Shown: positions 26,362-34,534 of the stretch, piece by piece
Layout: each line of letters opens with the position of its first letter
Position numbering within the stretch: position 1 is the first letter of the stretch
Source of the DNA: Lustribacter sp965277075
GTDB taxonomy: Bacteria > Vulcanimicrobiota > Vulcanimicrobiia > Vulcanimicrobiales > Vulcanimicrobiaceae
Direction of reading: 5' to 3'
NCBI GenBank assembly: GCA_965277075.1
Contig: OZ255707.1
Coordinates: 620,001-684,000 of the forward strand
Length of the DNA stretch: 64,000 nt
The notes under the pieces: model-generated
Databases searched by the model: none
Told to the model about the DNA's origin: nothing
What the model saw: only the letters and a program-made list of their open reading frames with translations
Translations under genes and position numbers: made by a program

Positions 26362-27000
26362 TCACGGTGCGAGGCGTTCACGGGTCCAGCGCTCGCCGTG
26401 CAACCGGTACACCAGCCGGTCGTGAACGCGATTGCGGCGCCCTTGCCAGAATTCCATCGCATCGGGAACGACGCGAAAACCGCCCCAATACGGCGGCCGC
26501 GGCACCTCACCGGTAAAACGCGAATCGACTTGTTCCATCGCGGCTTCGAGCACGGCGCGGTCGAGCACGACACGGCTCTGCGGCGAAGCCCACGCGCTCA
26601 AGCGGTGACCGCGCGGCCGTCGCTCGAAATACGCGTCGGACTCTTCGTCGGTCAAGCGCTCCGCGCGCCCGTCGATCCGCACTTCGCGCTCGAGCACATC
26701 CCAATTGAACAAGAGCGATGCATACGGATTTACTGCGATCTCGCGGCCTTTGCGCGATTCGTAATTCGTGAAGAACACGAACCCGCGCTCGTCCCAGCCG
26801 CGCAGCAGCACGATGCGCGACGAGGGCCGCCCGGCCTCGTCGGCTGTCGCAACCGCCATCGCGTTCGGCTCTGTGAGCGTCGAGTCGAGCGCTTCCGCAA
26901 TCCATCCGGCGAATTGCACGAACGGATTCGCTGCGGCGTGCGCCTCATCGAGTTCGCCCCGCTCGTAATTCGTGCGGCGATCGACGATCGAATCAGTCAT
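26362..27000 (-). CDS. pdxH: Pyridoxamine 5'-phosphate oxidase
   Basis: FMN-dependent enzyme that makes pyridoxal 5'-phosphate from pyridoxamine or pyridoxine 5'-phosphate. 212 residues. Family blocks: NAMAVATADEAGRPSSRIVL, FVFFTNYESRKGREIAVNPY, ERRPRGHRLSAWASPQS and the C-terminal YWGGFRVVPDAMEFWQGRRN. ATG at 27000 has GGAG nine bases upstream; an earlier ATG at 27021 would add seven residues. It follows the VWA gene by 17 bp on the same strand. Confidence 0.95.
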   Translation of the reverse strand: MTDSIVDRRTNYERGELDEAHAAANPFVQFAGWIAEALDSTLTEPNAMAVATADEAGRPSSRIVLLRGWDERGFVFFTNYESRKGREIAVNPYASLLFNWDVLEREVRIDGRAERLTDEESDAYFERRPRGHRLSAWASPQSRVVLDRAVLEAAMEQVDSRFTGEVPRPPYWGGFRVVPDAMEFWQGRRNRVHDRLVYRLHGERWTRERLAP

Positions 27001-27017
27001 GCGGGTTCGACTCCAAA

Positions 27018-27938
27018 TCATGGGAAACGGCCGAGCGCGAGGGCGACGAGCGCGGCACCGAAGGCAAGGAGACCGCCGCCGACGGCGATCGGCAACGCGA
27101 GTTCGACGTGACGCCGTTCGTGCACGCTCGTTTGTGCCAGGGCGCCGAGCCGCGCCTGCAACGCGCTCGCGTCGGCGACGCGCGCGTAGCTGCCGTTGCC
27201 GGCCGTCGCGATGTCGCGCAACGCGTCTTCGTCGATCTCCGCCGATTCGCCGGTTCCCGGGATCAGTTCGCCGCTGCCGCTCGTTCCGATCCCGATCGTG
27301 AAGATCGTGATGCCGGCGGCGCCGAGCGAATGCGCGACCTCGAGCGGATCGCGACCGTGATTGTTCACGCCGTCGGTCACGAGCACGATCGCGCGCCGTC
27401 CGGCCCGCGGCAACAGGGCGGCGCCCGTCGCGAGCGCATCGCCGATCGCCGTCCCACCGTCGGGCCGCGGAAGGCGCCCGAGATCGTCCTGTGCCGCGAG
27501 GCGATCGTTGGTGAGCGCGCCGAGCGGTATCGCCGACGTGCTAAACGCGACCAAACCAACGCGGGTGCCCGACGGAACGCCGTTGATGAACGTCAGCGCC
27601 GCTTGACGGGCGGCGTCCGCACGCGTCGGCACAACGTCGGTCGACGCCATCGAACCGGACGTGTCGATACACAACACGACCGCCGCATCGCGCACCGGAA
27701 CCGACGCGACGATCGCCGGCCGCGCGAGCGCGATCCCGCCCGCGGCGATCGCAACCGCCCACGCGCCGGCGAAGAACGTCGTCCACGGAATCCGGCCCGT
27801 GACCGACTCGAGAAACGCGAGCTGCGAATACGCAAGCGCCGATGCTCGCGAGCGACGTTCGGAGCCTCGAGCAAAGAGCAGAAACGCAAGCGCCACGACG
27901 ACCCCGGCAACCGCTACGAACGGATACGCGAACGTCAT
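27018..27938 (-). CDS. BatA-like membrane protein with von Willebrand factor A domain
   Basis: A 306-residue membrane protein. Two N-terminal hydrophobic helices (FVAVAGVVVALAFLLFA and FFAGAWAVAIAAGGIALA) flank a basic loop, then a VWA domain (about 85-270) with an intact MIDAS motif DTSGSMAS at Asp92 and a threonine loop near GGTAIGDAL, and a C-terminal helix. This is the architecture of Bacteroides aerotolerance BatA/BatB proteins. It ends a four-gene overlapping set with DUF58, MoxR and a BatD-like gene. Role: probably an envelope-associated chaperone or assembly complex, inferred from the family. Confidence 0.9.
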   Translation of the reverse strand: MTFAYPFVAVAGVVVALAFLLFARGSERRSRASALAYSQLAFLESVTGRIPWTTFFAGAWAVAIAAGGIALARPAIVASVPVRDAAVVLCIDTSGSMASTDVVPTRADAARQAALTFINGVPSGTRVGLVAFSTSAIPLGALTNDRLAAQDDLGRLPRPDGGTAIGDALATGAALLPRAGRRAIVLVTDGVNNHGRDPLEVAHSLGAAGITIFTIGIGTSGSGELIPGTGESAEIDEDALRDIATAGNGSYARVADASALQARLGALAQTSVHERRHVELALPIAVGGGLLAFGAALVALALGRFP

Positions 27939-28729
27939 CGAACGCCGAACGTTCGCTCGAGCGACGCAGCGCCGTCGCGCTCGTCGAGCGTTCCGACGCG
28001 CCAGCGTGCTCGCCGGAAGCGAACGCGCAGCCGGTCGTCACGCTCGCGGCTCGCCCGCACGTAGCGTTCGCGCGCACGCGGTCCGACGAGAAGCCGCTGC
28101 GTGCGCCCGGTTTCGGCGTCGCGCATTCGCACGAAACCGTGCACCGGCAAGCCGTCGATCCACGGATCGCTCGCGAGCAAGACCGTTGCGTCGAATCGGC
28201 GAGCGACACGTGCGAGCACGTCGTCGCCGGCGGCCGAATCGAGGTCTAAGCCGTCGGTGACCAGCAGCAACGACGCACCCGCCGGCAGCGCACGAACGGC
28301 GAGTTCGAGCGAACGTGAAAGATCGAACGTCGAGGATGCGCGAACATGGAGCGTCGCTCGCCGGTCGCCGACGAGCCGTTCGTCGACGATGCGGCGCACT
28401 CGATCGGACGGCTTCGCCACACCGAACCAGGCTCGCGCCGCATCCTCCGCCGCATCGGAAAGCCGCCGCGTTCGACCGACGCGCATCGAAGCCGACTCAT
28501 CGACGAGCGCCGCGAGAACGAGCACCGTTTCTTCGAGATAGACGCGCGTTTGCAGCGCGCCGATGCGAGCCGTCGCCGACCAGTCGATGCGGCGCGGATC
28601 GTCGCCTTCCGCGTAACCGCGTAACCGGTCGAAGGCGAAGCCGTCGCCCGGCCGCGTGCCGCGCGCCACATTGCCGGCCGCTGACGTTCGCCGGGCCGCG
28701 CGCACAATGGCTTCGCGCAAATTGTTCAC
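27935..28729 (-). CDS. DUF58 protein of a MoxR/VWA module
   Basis: A 264-residue DUF58 protein. The signature is RGTRPGDGFAFDRLRGYAEG followed by DDPRRIDWSATARIGALQTR and ETVLVLAALVDESASMRVG, where DESASM resembles a degenerate MIDAS. It overlaps MoxR upstream and the VWA gene downstream by four bases each. In such modules DUF58 proteins act with the MoxR AAA ATPase on a shared client. No membrane helix is obvious here. Confidence 0.9.
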   Translation of the reverse strand: MNNLREAIVRAARRTSAAGNVARGTRPGDGFAFDRLRGYAEGDDPRRIDWSATARIGALQTRVYLEETVLVLAALVDESASMRVGRTRRLSDAAEDAARAWFGVAKPSDRVRRIVDERLVGDRRATLHVRASSTFDLSRSLELAVRALPAGASLLLVTDGLDLDSAAGDDVLARVARRFDATVLLASDPWIDGLPVHGFVRMRDAETGRTQRLLVGPRARERYVRASRERDDRLRVRFRRARWRVGTLDERDGAASLERTFGVR

Positions 28730-29646
28730 GGCGCCGGCACCGCGGCGACGATGCCGGAAAGCACGAGTTCGGCATCGCCTCCGTCAAGCTCGAGCCGGTG
28801 ATCGAACGCGATTCGATGCCGCAGCACCGCGGGCGCGAGTTCGCGCACATCGTCGGGCACGGCGAACGCCCGGCCGTCGAGATACGCACGGGCTCGCGCC
28901 AGCGTCGCTAACGCAAGCGCCGCCCGAGGGCTCGCGCCGGACGCCACGTAGTGCGCCCCGCGAGTCGCGCGCGCGAGATCGACGGCATAATCGCGAACGC
29001 GATCGTCGAGGTGGACCGAGCGCACCTCGCGCTGCCAGCGCGCGACGTCGTCGAGCGTTGCAATGCCGGAAGCGAGCACCGGTTCTGCAGCGGCAAAACG
29101 GCCGACGATCTCGCGCTCGTCGTCGCGCGACGGATAGCCGACGCGCACGTTGAGCAGAAAACGGTCGAGTTGCGCGAGCGGCAGCGCATACGTGCCGTCG
29201 GCATCGAACGGATTCATCGTCGCGAGTACCGCGAACGGTCGTGGAAAGGCCAGCGTCTCCGGACCGATCGTGGCGCGGCGCTCTTGCATCCCCTCGAGCA
29301 GCGCGGACTGCACCTTTGCCGGCGCCCGATTGATCTCGTCGGCGAGTACGATGTTGGCGAACAGCGGTCCGCGCACGAGGCGGAATTCGCCGAGCCGCTG
29401 ATCGTAGATGCGCGTCCCGACGATATCGCTCGGCAAGAGGTCGGGTGTGAATTGCACGCGCTTGAATTCGCCGCCGACGGCGGCGGCGAGCGCGCGGCAC
29501 GCGAGCGTCTTCGCGACGCCCGGCATCCCTTCGAGCAGCACGTGCCCATCGGCGAGCAATGCCAAAACGAGCGCGTCGACGGCCTCGCGCTGGCCGACGA
29601 TCGTCTCCGCGATCGCGGCGCGAACCATGCCCGGCGTAGCGCTCAC
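28726..29646 (-). CDS. MoxR family AAA+ ATPase
   Basis: A 306-residue AAA+ chaperone-type ATPase. Walker A is LLEGMPGVAKTLACRALA, a MoxR-type GxPGxAKT loop. Walker B is FANIVLADEINRAPAKVQSA, followed by the arginine region and sensor 1 (FAVLATMNPFDADGTYALPL) and the lid with PRAALALATLARARAYLDG. It heads the catalytic core of the DUF58/VWA module and overlaps both neighbours by four bases. Confidence 0.94.
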   Translation of the reverse strand: MSATPGMVRAAIAETIVGQREAVDALVLALLADGHVLLEGMPGVAKTLACRALAAAVGGEFKRVQFTPDLLPSDIVGTRIYDQRLGEFRLVRGPLFANIVLADEINRAPAKVQSALLEGMQERRATIGPETLAFPRPFAVLATMNPFDADGTYALPLAQLDRFLLNVRVGYPSRDDEREIVGRFAAAEPVLASGIATLDDVARWQREVRSVHLDDRVRDYAVDLARATRGAHYVASGASPRAALALATLARARAYLDGRAFAVPDDVRELAPAVLRHRIAFDHRLELDGGDAELVLSGIVAAVPAP

Positions 29647-30563
29647 GCGCGCACCGGATCGCCGAGCAGCACGTCGAGCGCGCGTGTCAGATCGGCGGCT
29701 GCAGCGGCCCGCTGCGACTGCGGACCGAATCGAACGCGTTCGGCGATCGCCATCACGCGCGCCAGCGGCGGATTTGACCCACCGAGTGCCTGCAGCGCGT
29801 CGATCAGCGTCGCGCCCGGCTGCGCACCGGCGCGCGCGAACAAGACGTTGCGCAGCGCATCGAGCGACGCGTCGTCGCCGTGATCGCGAAACACGCGTGC
29901 CGCATCGCGCAGCGGATCGGCGCGCGGTCCGGCCGGCTCGACAGGCTGAGGACCGACAGGCTCAGGACCCGATGACGGCACGACACGCGATCGCCGCGAA
30001 CGGCGTAGCACGAGCACCATCAACACGGCAGCAATCGCGAACGCGGCGCTGCCGAAGACGACGACGTCGCGCAGGGCGCGCTTAACGCGTTGCGTTACGC
30101 CGTCGACCGTGCCGCTCGCGGCGGCGCTGCCTAAAGTGACGCGAACGCTGACCGATTGTGACGAATAGCGCATTCCGCGATTTCGGGCGGGGTCGATTGC
30201 ATCGACGTACGCCGGGCTGAACGAAGCCGTCCCGGCGCCGGTGGACGACACGGTCATGATCTCGTAGAAATCCGTGCCGCCGTCCGGCGCTGCGACCCGT
30301 CGCCGTTCGTCGCCGAGGTCGGTTGCATTCGTCAACGCCGGAAGCTGCAATTCATCGAGGCGATCGCGTCGCTCGGTAATGTGGACGTGGATCGTGACAT
30401 GGTAGGTCTCGCCGGCCGCGACACTCGCGCGGTCGGCATGCATGCCCAGTGCCGTGATGTGCAAGCGCGGTAAATCTTGTGCCGACGTCGGCGCTGCGGC
30501 GCACACCAGCAGCGCGCAGGCGTACAAGGTCGCTGCGCCCCCCGATCGCGCCGGCCCAAACAT
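29643..30563 (-). CDS. BatD-like exported membrane protein with cytoplasmic tail
   Basis: A 306-residue protein with signal peptide (ATLYACALLVCAAAPTSAQD) and an extracytoplasmic beta-rich domain (about 30-160, e.g. ETYHVTIHVHITERRDRLDE). One membrane helix follows (DVVVFGSAAFAIAAVLMVLV), then a basic stop and a cytoplasmic tail of about 110 helical residues. This resembles a BatD/oxygen-tolerance-type protein, with weak direct sequence support. Its ATG overlaps the carA stop by one base and it overlaps moxR by four, linking the Bat-like module to the pyrimidine operon. Confidence 0.75.
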   Translation of the reverse strand: MFGPARSGGAATLYACALLVCAAAPTSAQDLPRLHITALGMHADRASVAAGETYHVTIHVHITERRDRLDELQLPALTNATDLGDERRRVAAPDGGTDFYEIMTVSSTGAGTASFSPAYVDAIDPARNRGMRYSSQSVSVRVTLGSAAASGTVDGVTQRVKRALRDVVVFGSAAFAIAAVLMVLVLRRSRRSRVVPSSGPEPVGPQPVEPAGPRADPLRDAARVFRDHGDDASLDALRNVLFARAGAQPGATLIDALQALGGSNPPLARVMAIAERVRFGPQSQRAAAAADLTRALDVLLGDPVRA

Positions 30564-31651
30564 CAGCGCAGCGAATCGAGCCAGTCGCGGAAAAGCCCGC
30601 GCGCGTCGAATGGGCCGGGCGACGCTTCAGGATGGAACTGCACGGCCGCAATGGGCAGCGTGCGATGTCGAAAGCCTTCGTTCGTGCCGTCGTTGAGGTT
30701 GATCATCGTCGCTTCGAGTTCGGGCGGCAGCGTGTCGCCGTCGACCGCGAAGCCGTGATTGTGCGCGGTCACGAGCACTTCGTCGTTGATGACGTCCTTG
30801 ACCGGCTGATTGCCGCCGCGATGACCGTAGGGCAACTTGAACGTCTGCGCTCCGCACGCGAGCGCCAGCAGTTGGTGGCCGAGACACACGCCGAAGAGCG
30901 GCACATCGCCGACAAAGCTCCGCAGCGTTGCGACGGTGCCGCTCAATTCCCGCGGGTCGCCGGGCCCCGGTGAAATGACGATCGCGTCAGGGTTTCGGCC
31001 GGCGATTTCGTCGTGCGTCGCACCGAACGGTAAGACGGTGATGCGCGCGTCGAGCGCTTCGAGTTCGCGCAGAATCGCTTTTTTCACCCCGCAATCGAGT
31101 AGGACCACATGCGTGTCACCGCTGCCGACCGTCTGACCGAACGCGTACGCGTCGGCAACGCTTGCGACGAGGCCTTGCGTCGTCATCGAACGCGCGTATG
31201 CGGCCAGCGTCGCGTCGACGGAGAATACCGCGGCGTCACCGACCGCGAGTGCGGCAGCAATGGTGCCGTGCTCGCGCAGCGCGATCGTCAACGCGCGCGT
31301 ATCGACGCCGACGATCGTCGGAATCTTGTTTTCGTCGAGCCATGCACCGAGGTCGATCACGTTCTCGAAATGCGATGGCCGCTTCGCGATGTGTTTCATG
31401 ACCGCGCCCGCGACGCATGCGCGCGGGTGTTGCGAAACGGTGCGCGACACGCCGTAATTGCCGATCAACGGATACGTGAACGTCAGAATCTGCCCCGCGT
31501 AGGACGGATCGGTGATCGCCTCTTCGTAACCGGTCATCCCGGTGTAAAACACGGCCTCGCCGAGCGCCGTGCCCGACGTGCCGAGCCCCTCGCCGTCGAA
31601 CCGGGTGCCGTCGGCGAGCAACAACACCGCGCGTCTACCCGGAGTCTTCAT
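30563..31651 (-). CDS. carA: Carbamoyl-phosphate synthase small subunit
   Basis: Glutaminase subunit that feeds ammonia to CarB, 362 residues. The N-terminal domain starts RRAVLLLADGTRFDGEGLGT. The class I glutamine amidotransferase domain holds the nucleophile Cys in VPLFGVCLGHQLLALACG and the His/Glu pair in AVQFHPEASPGPFD. It is fourth in the pyr run, overlapping pyrC by four bases. The partner carB lies about 10 kb away in a separate unit. Confidence 0.97.
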   Translation of the reverse strand: MKTPGRRAVLLLADGTRFDGEGLGTSGTALGEAVFYTGMTGYEEAITDPSYAGQILTFTYPLIGNYGVSRTVSQHPRACVAGAVMKHIAKRPSHFENVIDLGAWLDENKIPTIVGVDTRALTIALREHGTIAAALAVGDAAVFSVDATLAAYARSMTTQGLVASVADAYAFGQTVGSGDTHVVLLDCGVKKAILRELEALDARITVLPFGATHDEIAGRNPDAIVISPGPGDPRELSGTVATLRSFVGDVPLFGVCLGHQLLALACGAQTFKLPYGHRGGNQPVKDVINDEVLVTAHNHGFAVDGDTLPPELEATMINLNDGTNEGFRHRTLPIAAVQFHPEASPGPFDARGLFRDWLDSLR

Positions 31652-32946
31652 ACGGGGACGGCTTCGTCACGCGGCATGACCCGTCCGTGTTCGTAGACGA
31701 CGGCGCCGCCGACGACCGTCGCAATCGCACGTCGCGGAAACGTCACACCGTCGAACGGCGTATTCTTGCCCTTCGAGTGAAAGAGACGAGCGTCGACGGT
31801 CCACGCGCGCTCGGCGAACACGGTTACGTCGCCGCAGCTTCCGACGGCGAGCGACCCGCCCGGCACGCCGAGCAGCCGGGCCGGATTGCAGCTGTGCAAC
31901 GCGATCATCCGGCCCAGCGGCACGTCCGGGAGCGCGGCTGCATATGCGCCCAATGCGATTTCGAGACCGCTGAACCCGACCGGCGCTGCGCTCAGCAGCT
32001 GTGACTTCTCGTCGAGACCGTGCGGTGCATGATCGGTGGCAAAGACATCGATCGTTCCGTCGCGCACGCCGGCCAGCAAAGCCTGCCGGTCGCGCTCGGC
32101 GCGCAGCGGCGGGTTCACTTTCGCATCTGCGCGATACGAATCGAAACGATCGTCGAGCAAGAGCAGATGATGCGGCGTTACCTCGCAACTCGCACGCACG
32201 CCGCGGCTGCGCGCCCAGCGCACGAGATCGAGCGACGTCGCGGTCGAAACGTGCGCGATGTGCCACGGCTTGCCCGTATCTTCGGCGATGAGCAAGTCGC
32301 GTGCAACGATCACGTCTTCCGCGAGGCCCGGACTGCCGACGAGCCCGAGGCGCGCGGACGAGCCGCCCTCGTTCATCACCGCATCGCCCTTGAGGTCGGT
32401 GTCTTCGCAGTGCGAGATGAAGATCGACGCCAGATCGCTCGCGTAACGCGCAGCGTTCCGAAGCACGAGCGCGTTCGCCACGGTCGTCCCGTCGTCGCTG
32501 AAGGCGACGCATCCGGCGTCGGCGAGCACGTGATAGGGCGCGAGCTCCACGCCGGCGCGCGCACGCGTCAACGCGCCGATCGGATAGACGCGCGCCAGGC
32601 CGGCCGCATCCGCGCGACGCAACACGTCGGCGACCAGCGCCGCGGCATCGAGGGCCGGCTCGGTATTCGGCATGCACGCAACGGCGGTGAACCCGCCGGC
32701 GGCAGCCGCCGCGGTGCCGGTGGCGATCGTTTCCTTGTGCGTCGCTCCCGGCTCGCGCAGGTGCACGTGCATGTCGATGAAACCGGGCGCCACGATCGCG
32801 CCGCCGGCATCGACGACCCGCGCATCCCGGGTGTCGAGATGCTCGCCGATTTCGCTGATGAAGCCGCCCTCGATCGCGACGTCACGTAATGCGTCGAGTC
32901 CGCTCGACGGGTCGATCGCGCGACCTCCGCGGATGACGGTTCTCAC
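31648..32946 (-). CDS. pyrC: Dihydroorotase (class I)
   Basis: Cyclises carbamoyl-aspartate to dihydroorotate. 432 residues, class I length. Metal-binding signature PGFIDMHVHLREPGATHKET, later FISHCEDTDL, IAHVSTATSLDLVR and the catalytic FATDHAPHGLDEKS. It overlaps pyrB upstream and carA downstream by four bases each. Class I enzymes in some bacteria form complexes with aspartate transcarbamoylase, which fits the adjacent pyrB. Confidence 0.96.
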   Translation of the reverse strand: MRTVIRGGRAIDPSSGLDALRDVAIEGGFISEIGEHLDTRDARVVDAGGAIVAPGFIDMHVHLREPGATHKETIATGTAAAAAGGFTAVACMPNTEPALDAAALVADVLRRADAAGLARVYPIGALTRARAGVELAPYHVLADAGCVAFSDDGTTVANALVLRNAARYASDLASIFISHCEDTDLKGDAVMNEGGSSARLGLVGSPGLAEDVIVARDLLIAEDTGKPWHIAHVSTATSLDLVRWARSRGVRASCEVTPHHLLLLDDRFDSYRADAKVNPPLRAERDRQALLAGVRDGTIDVFATDHAPHGLDEKSQLLSAAPVGFSGLEIALGAYAAALPDVPLGRMIALHSCNPARLLGVPGGSLAVGSCGDVTVFAERAWTVDARLFHSKGKNTPFDGVTFPRRAIATVVGGAVVYEHGRVMPRDEAVPV

Positions 32947-33863
32947 GCCGCAACCGCCGGCTCGACCAAGAACGAGAGCACGGCCATCCGAACGAAGACA
33001 CCGTTCTGCACTTGCGCGACGTACCGCGAACGGTGATCGTCGAGCACGTCGTCGGTGAGCTCGACGCCGCGGTTGTACGGCCCGGGATGCAAGATGACGG
33101 CGTCGCTCGCAAGCCGCACGAGTCGCTCGCGATTGAGTTGAAAGCGGCGCGTATAATCGTCGAGCGACGGCAGCAATCCGGAGACGATACGCTCGCGCTG
33201 GATGCGCAGCATCATCACGGCGTTGACGCGCGGCAACACGGCGTCGAGATCGCGCTCGATGTGCACGCCCGGTGCCTCGAACGAGTCGGGCAAGAGCGTG
33301 CGCGGGCCGACGAGCGTGACGTCGATCCCGAGCATGCGCATTCCGACGATGTTCGAGCGCGCGACCCGTGAGTGCAAAATATCACCGACGATCGCAACCC
33401 GTAGTCCGCCGAAGGATGCGAACTCGCTGCGCAGCGTCATGAGATCGAGCAAGGCTTGCGTCGGATGCGCGTGCGTTCCGTCGCCCGCGTTGATAATGTG
33501 GCCGCCGAACGCTTCGGCGAGTCGGCGCGGAAATCCCGACTCGGGGTGACGGACGACGATGATCCGCACGCCGATCGCGTGCAGCGTGATCGCCGTGTCC
33601 GCGATCGTCTCGCCCTTGCCGAGCGACGACGCGCCGGGGGCGAACGAGATCACGTCCGCACCGACGCGCTGTTCGGCGAGCGTGAACGACGTTGCGGTGC
33701 GCGTGCTCGCTTCGAAGAAGAGGTTGAGGACGGGCACGCCGGCGAGCAGGTCCCGTTCCGGTGCGGCTTTGCTGAACGCCGCGGCGCGATCGAGTAGCTC
33801 GACCAGTTCGCCGGGCGTGACGTCGTCGACGTCGATGAAATTACGTGCCGCCACGATCCTCAT
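32943..33863 (-). CDS. pyrB: Aspartate carbamoyltransferase catalytic subunit
   Basis: Joins carbamoyl phosphate and aspartate. 306 residues. The carbamoyl-phosphate loop is LFFEASTRTATSFTLAEQR, where the usual Arg after STRT is Ala-Thr in this copy, then GDGTHAHPTQALLDLMTL and the aspartate-binding HPGPYNRGVELTDDVLDD. It overlaps the end of pyrR by 23 bases. There is no pyrI regulatory subunit nearby, consistent with PyrR-based control. Confidence 0.95.
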   Translation of the reverse strand: MRIVAARNFIDVDDVTPGELVELLDRAAAFSKAAPERDLLAGVPVLNLFFEASTRTATSFTLAEQRVGADVISFAPGASSLGKGETIADTAITLHAIGVRIIVVRHPESGFPRRLAEAFGGHIINAGDGTHAHPTQALLDLMTLRSEFASFGGLRVAIVGDILHSRVARSNIVGMRMLGIDVTLVGPRTLLPDSFEAPGVHIERDLDAVLPRVNAVMMLRIQRERIVSGLLPSLDDYTRRFQLNRERLVRLASDAVILHPGPYNRGVELTDDVLDDHRSRYVAQVQNGVFVRMAVLSFLVEPAVAA

Positions 33864-34395
33864 CGACGTTCAGGGCGACGATGTCGTCGTCGGATCGTTG
33901 CGGCGCGAGCAGCACGTCGACGTGCTCGCGCCGGCTCGTCGGAATGAACTTCCCGACGTAGTCGGCCTGGATCGGTAACTCGCGCAAGCCGCGATCGACG
34001 AGCACGGCCAAACGGATCGCATTCGGCCGGCCCAGGTCGGTGACCGCATCGAGTGCCGCACGCACCGTTCTTCCGGTGAACAGCACGTCGTCGACGATCA
34101 CCACCGTCTTGCCGGTGATGCCGGTGCGAATTTCCGATTCCGGCAGTTCGCGCGCGACGTCGTCGTCGCGGTAGAGGTTGATGTTGAGAAAACCGATGCC
34201 GGGCGCCGCCGCCGAAATCGTCGCGATTTCGCCGGCCAGGCGGCGCGCCAGGGCTTCACCGCCGCGACGAATGCCGATGACGACGAGGCCCTGTTGCGCG
34301 TCGGCCGGCTCGACGATCTGGTGTGCCATGCGCGCGACGGCCCGGTCGATTTCGGCGGGCGACATCAGCACGCGGCGGCGGGCCGTAGCAGGCAT
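33841..34395 (-). CDS. pyrR: Bifunctional PyrR: pyr operon regulator and uracil phosphoribosyltransferase family
   Basis: A 184-residue PRTase-fold protein. The PRPP loop is TVVIVDDVLFTGRTVRAALD and the N-terminus is RVLMSPAEIDRAVARMAHQI, both typical of PyrR. PyrR binds pyr mRNA when UMP is high and causes attenuation. ATG at 34395 is chosen because residues before it come from the palindromic leader and are not family-like. First gene of pyrR-pyrB-pyrC-carA. The leader between valS and this start is dominated by a 94-bp palindrome; I could not identify the classical PyrR-binding hairpin in it. Confidence 0.94.
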   Translation of the reverse strand: MPATARRRVLMSPAEIDRAVARMAHQIVEPADAQQGLVVIGIRRGGEALARRLAGEIATISAAAPGIGFLNINLYRDDDVARELPESEIRTGITGKTVVIVDDVLFTGRTVRAALDAVTDLGRPNAIRLAVLVDRGLRELPIQADYVGKFIPTSRREHVDVLLAPQRSDDDIVALNVDEDRGGT

Positions 34396-34534
34396 CGCTC
34401 GCGGTTTCGGGGACCGCGACCCGTCGCCTTCCGCCGAACTAGTGCCCCGTCTCGTAAATGGCGATACATCAAGCGACAGCGATTTTTCGTTGTCGCAAGG
34501 AGCGACTGTATCGGTATTTGCGAGACGGGGCACT
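34396..34534 (-). promoter_or_regulatory. pyrR leader region after valS
   Basis: This 139-bp gap separates the valS stop from the pyrR start and is almost filled by a large palindrome. On the minus strand it would be transcribed as the 5' leader of the pyr genes or as the valS 3' end. There is no U-run after the structure, so it is not a standard intrinsic terminator. Regulation by PyrR through this RNA is a possibility, not a demonstrated site. Confidence 0.45.
34441..34534. repeat. 94-bp nested imperfect palindrome between valS and pyrR
   Basis: The outer arms are 34441-34459 and 34516-34534, which are reverse complements over 19 bases with one mismatch (AGTGCCCCGTCTCGTAAAT against its partner). 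Inside them CGATACA (34462-34468) pairs with TGTATCG (34507-34513), and GCGACA (34473-34478) pairs with TGTCGC (34491-34496). The right arm ends on the first base of the valS stop codon complement. The long hairpin resembles a MITE or a structured RNA. No clear target-site duplication was seen. Confidence 0.8.

Noticed and set aside
26990..27025. GGGTTCGACTCC resembling a tRNA T-loop
   Set aside because: The flanking bases do not form the T-stem and there is no acceptor or anticodon arm; it lies at the pdxH start.
34396..34533. A start for pyrR at 34533
   Set aside because: The extra 46 residues are just the translation of the palindrome, unlike any PyrR N-terminus.
34441..34534. Palindrome as an intrinsic terminator of valS
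   Set aside because: There is no U-tract on the minus-strand side, and the stem is far longer than typical terminators.
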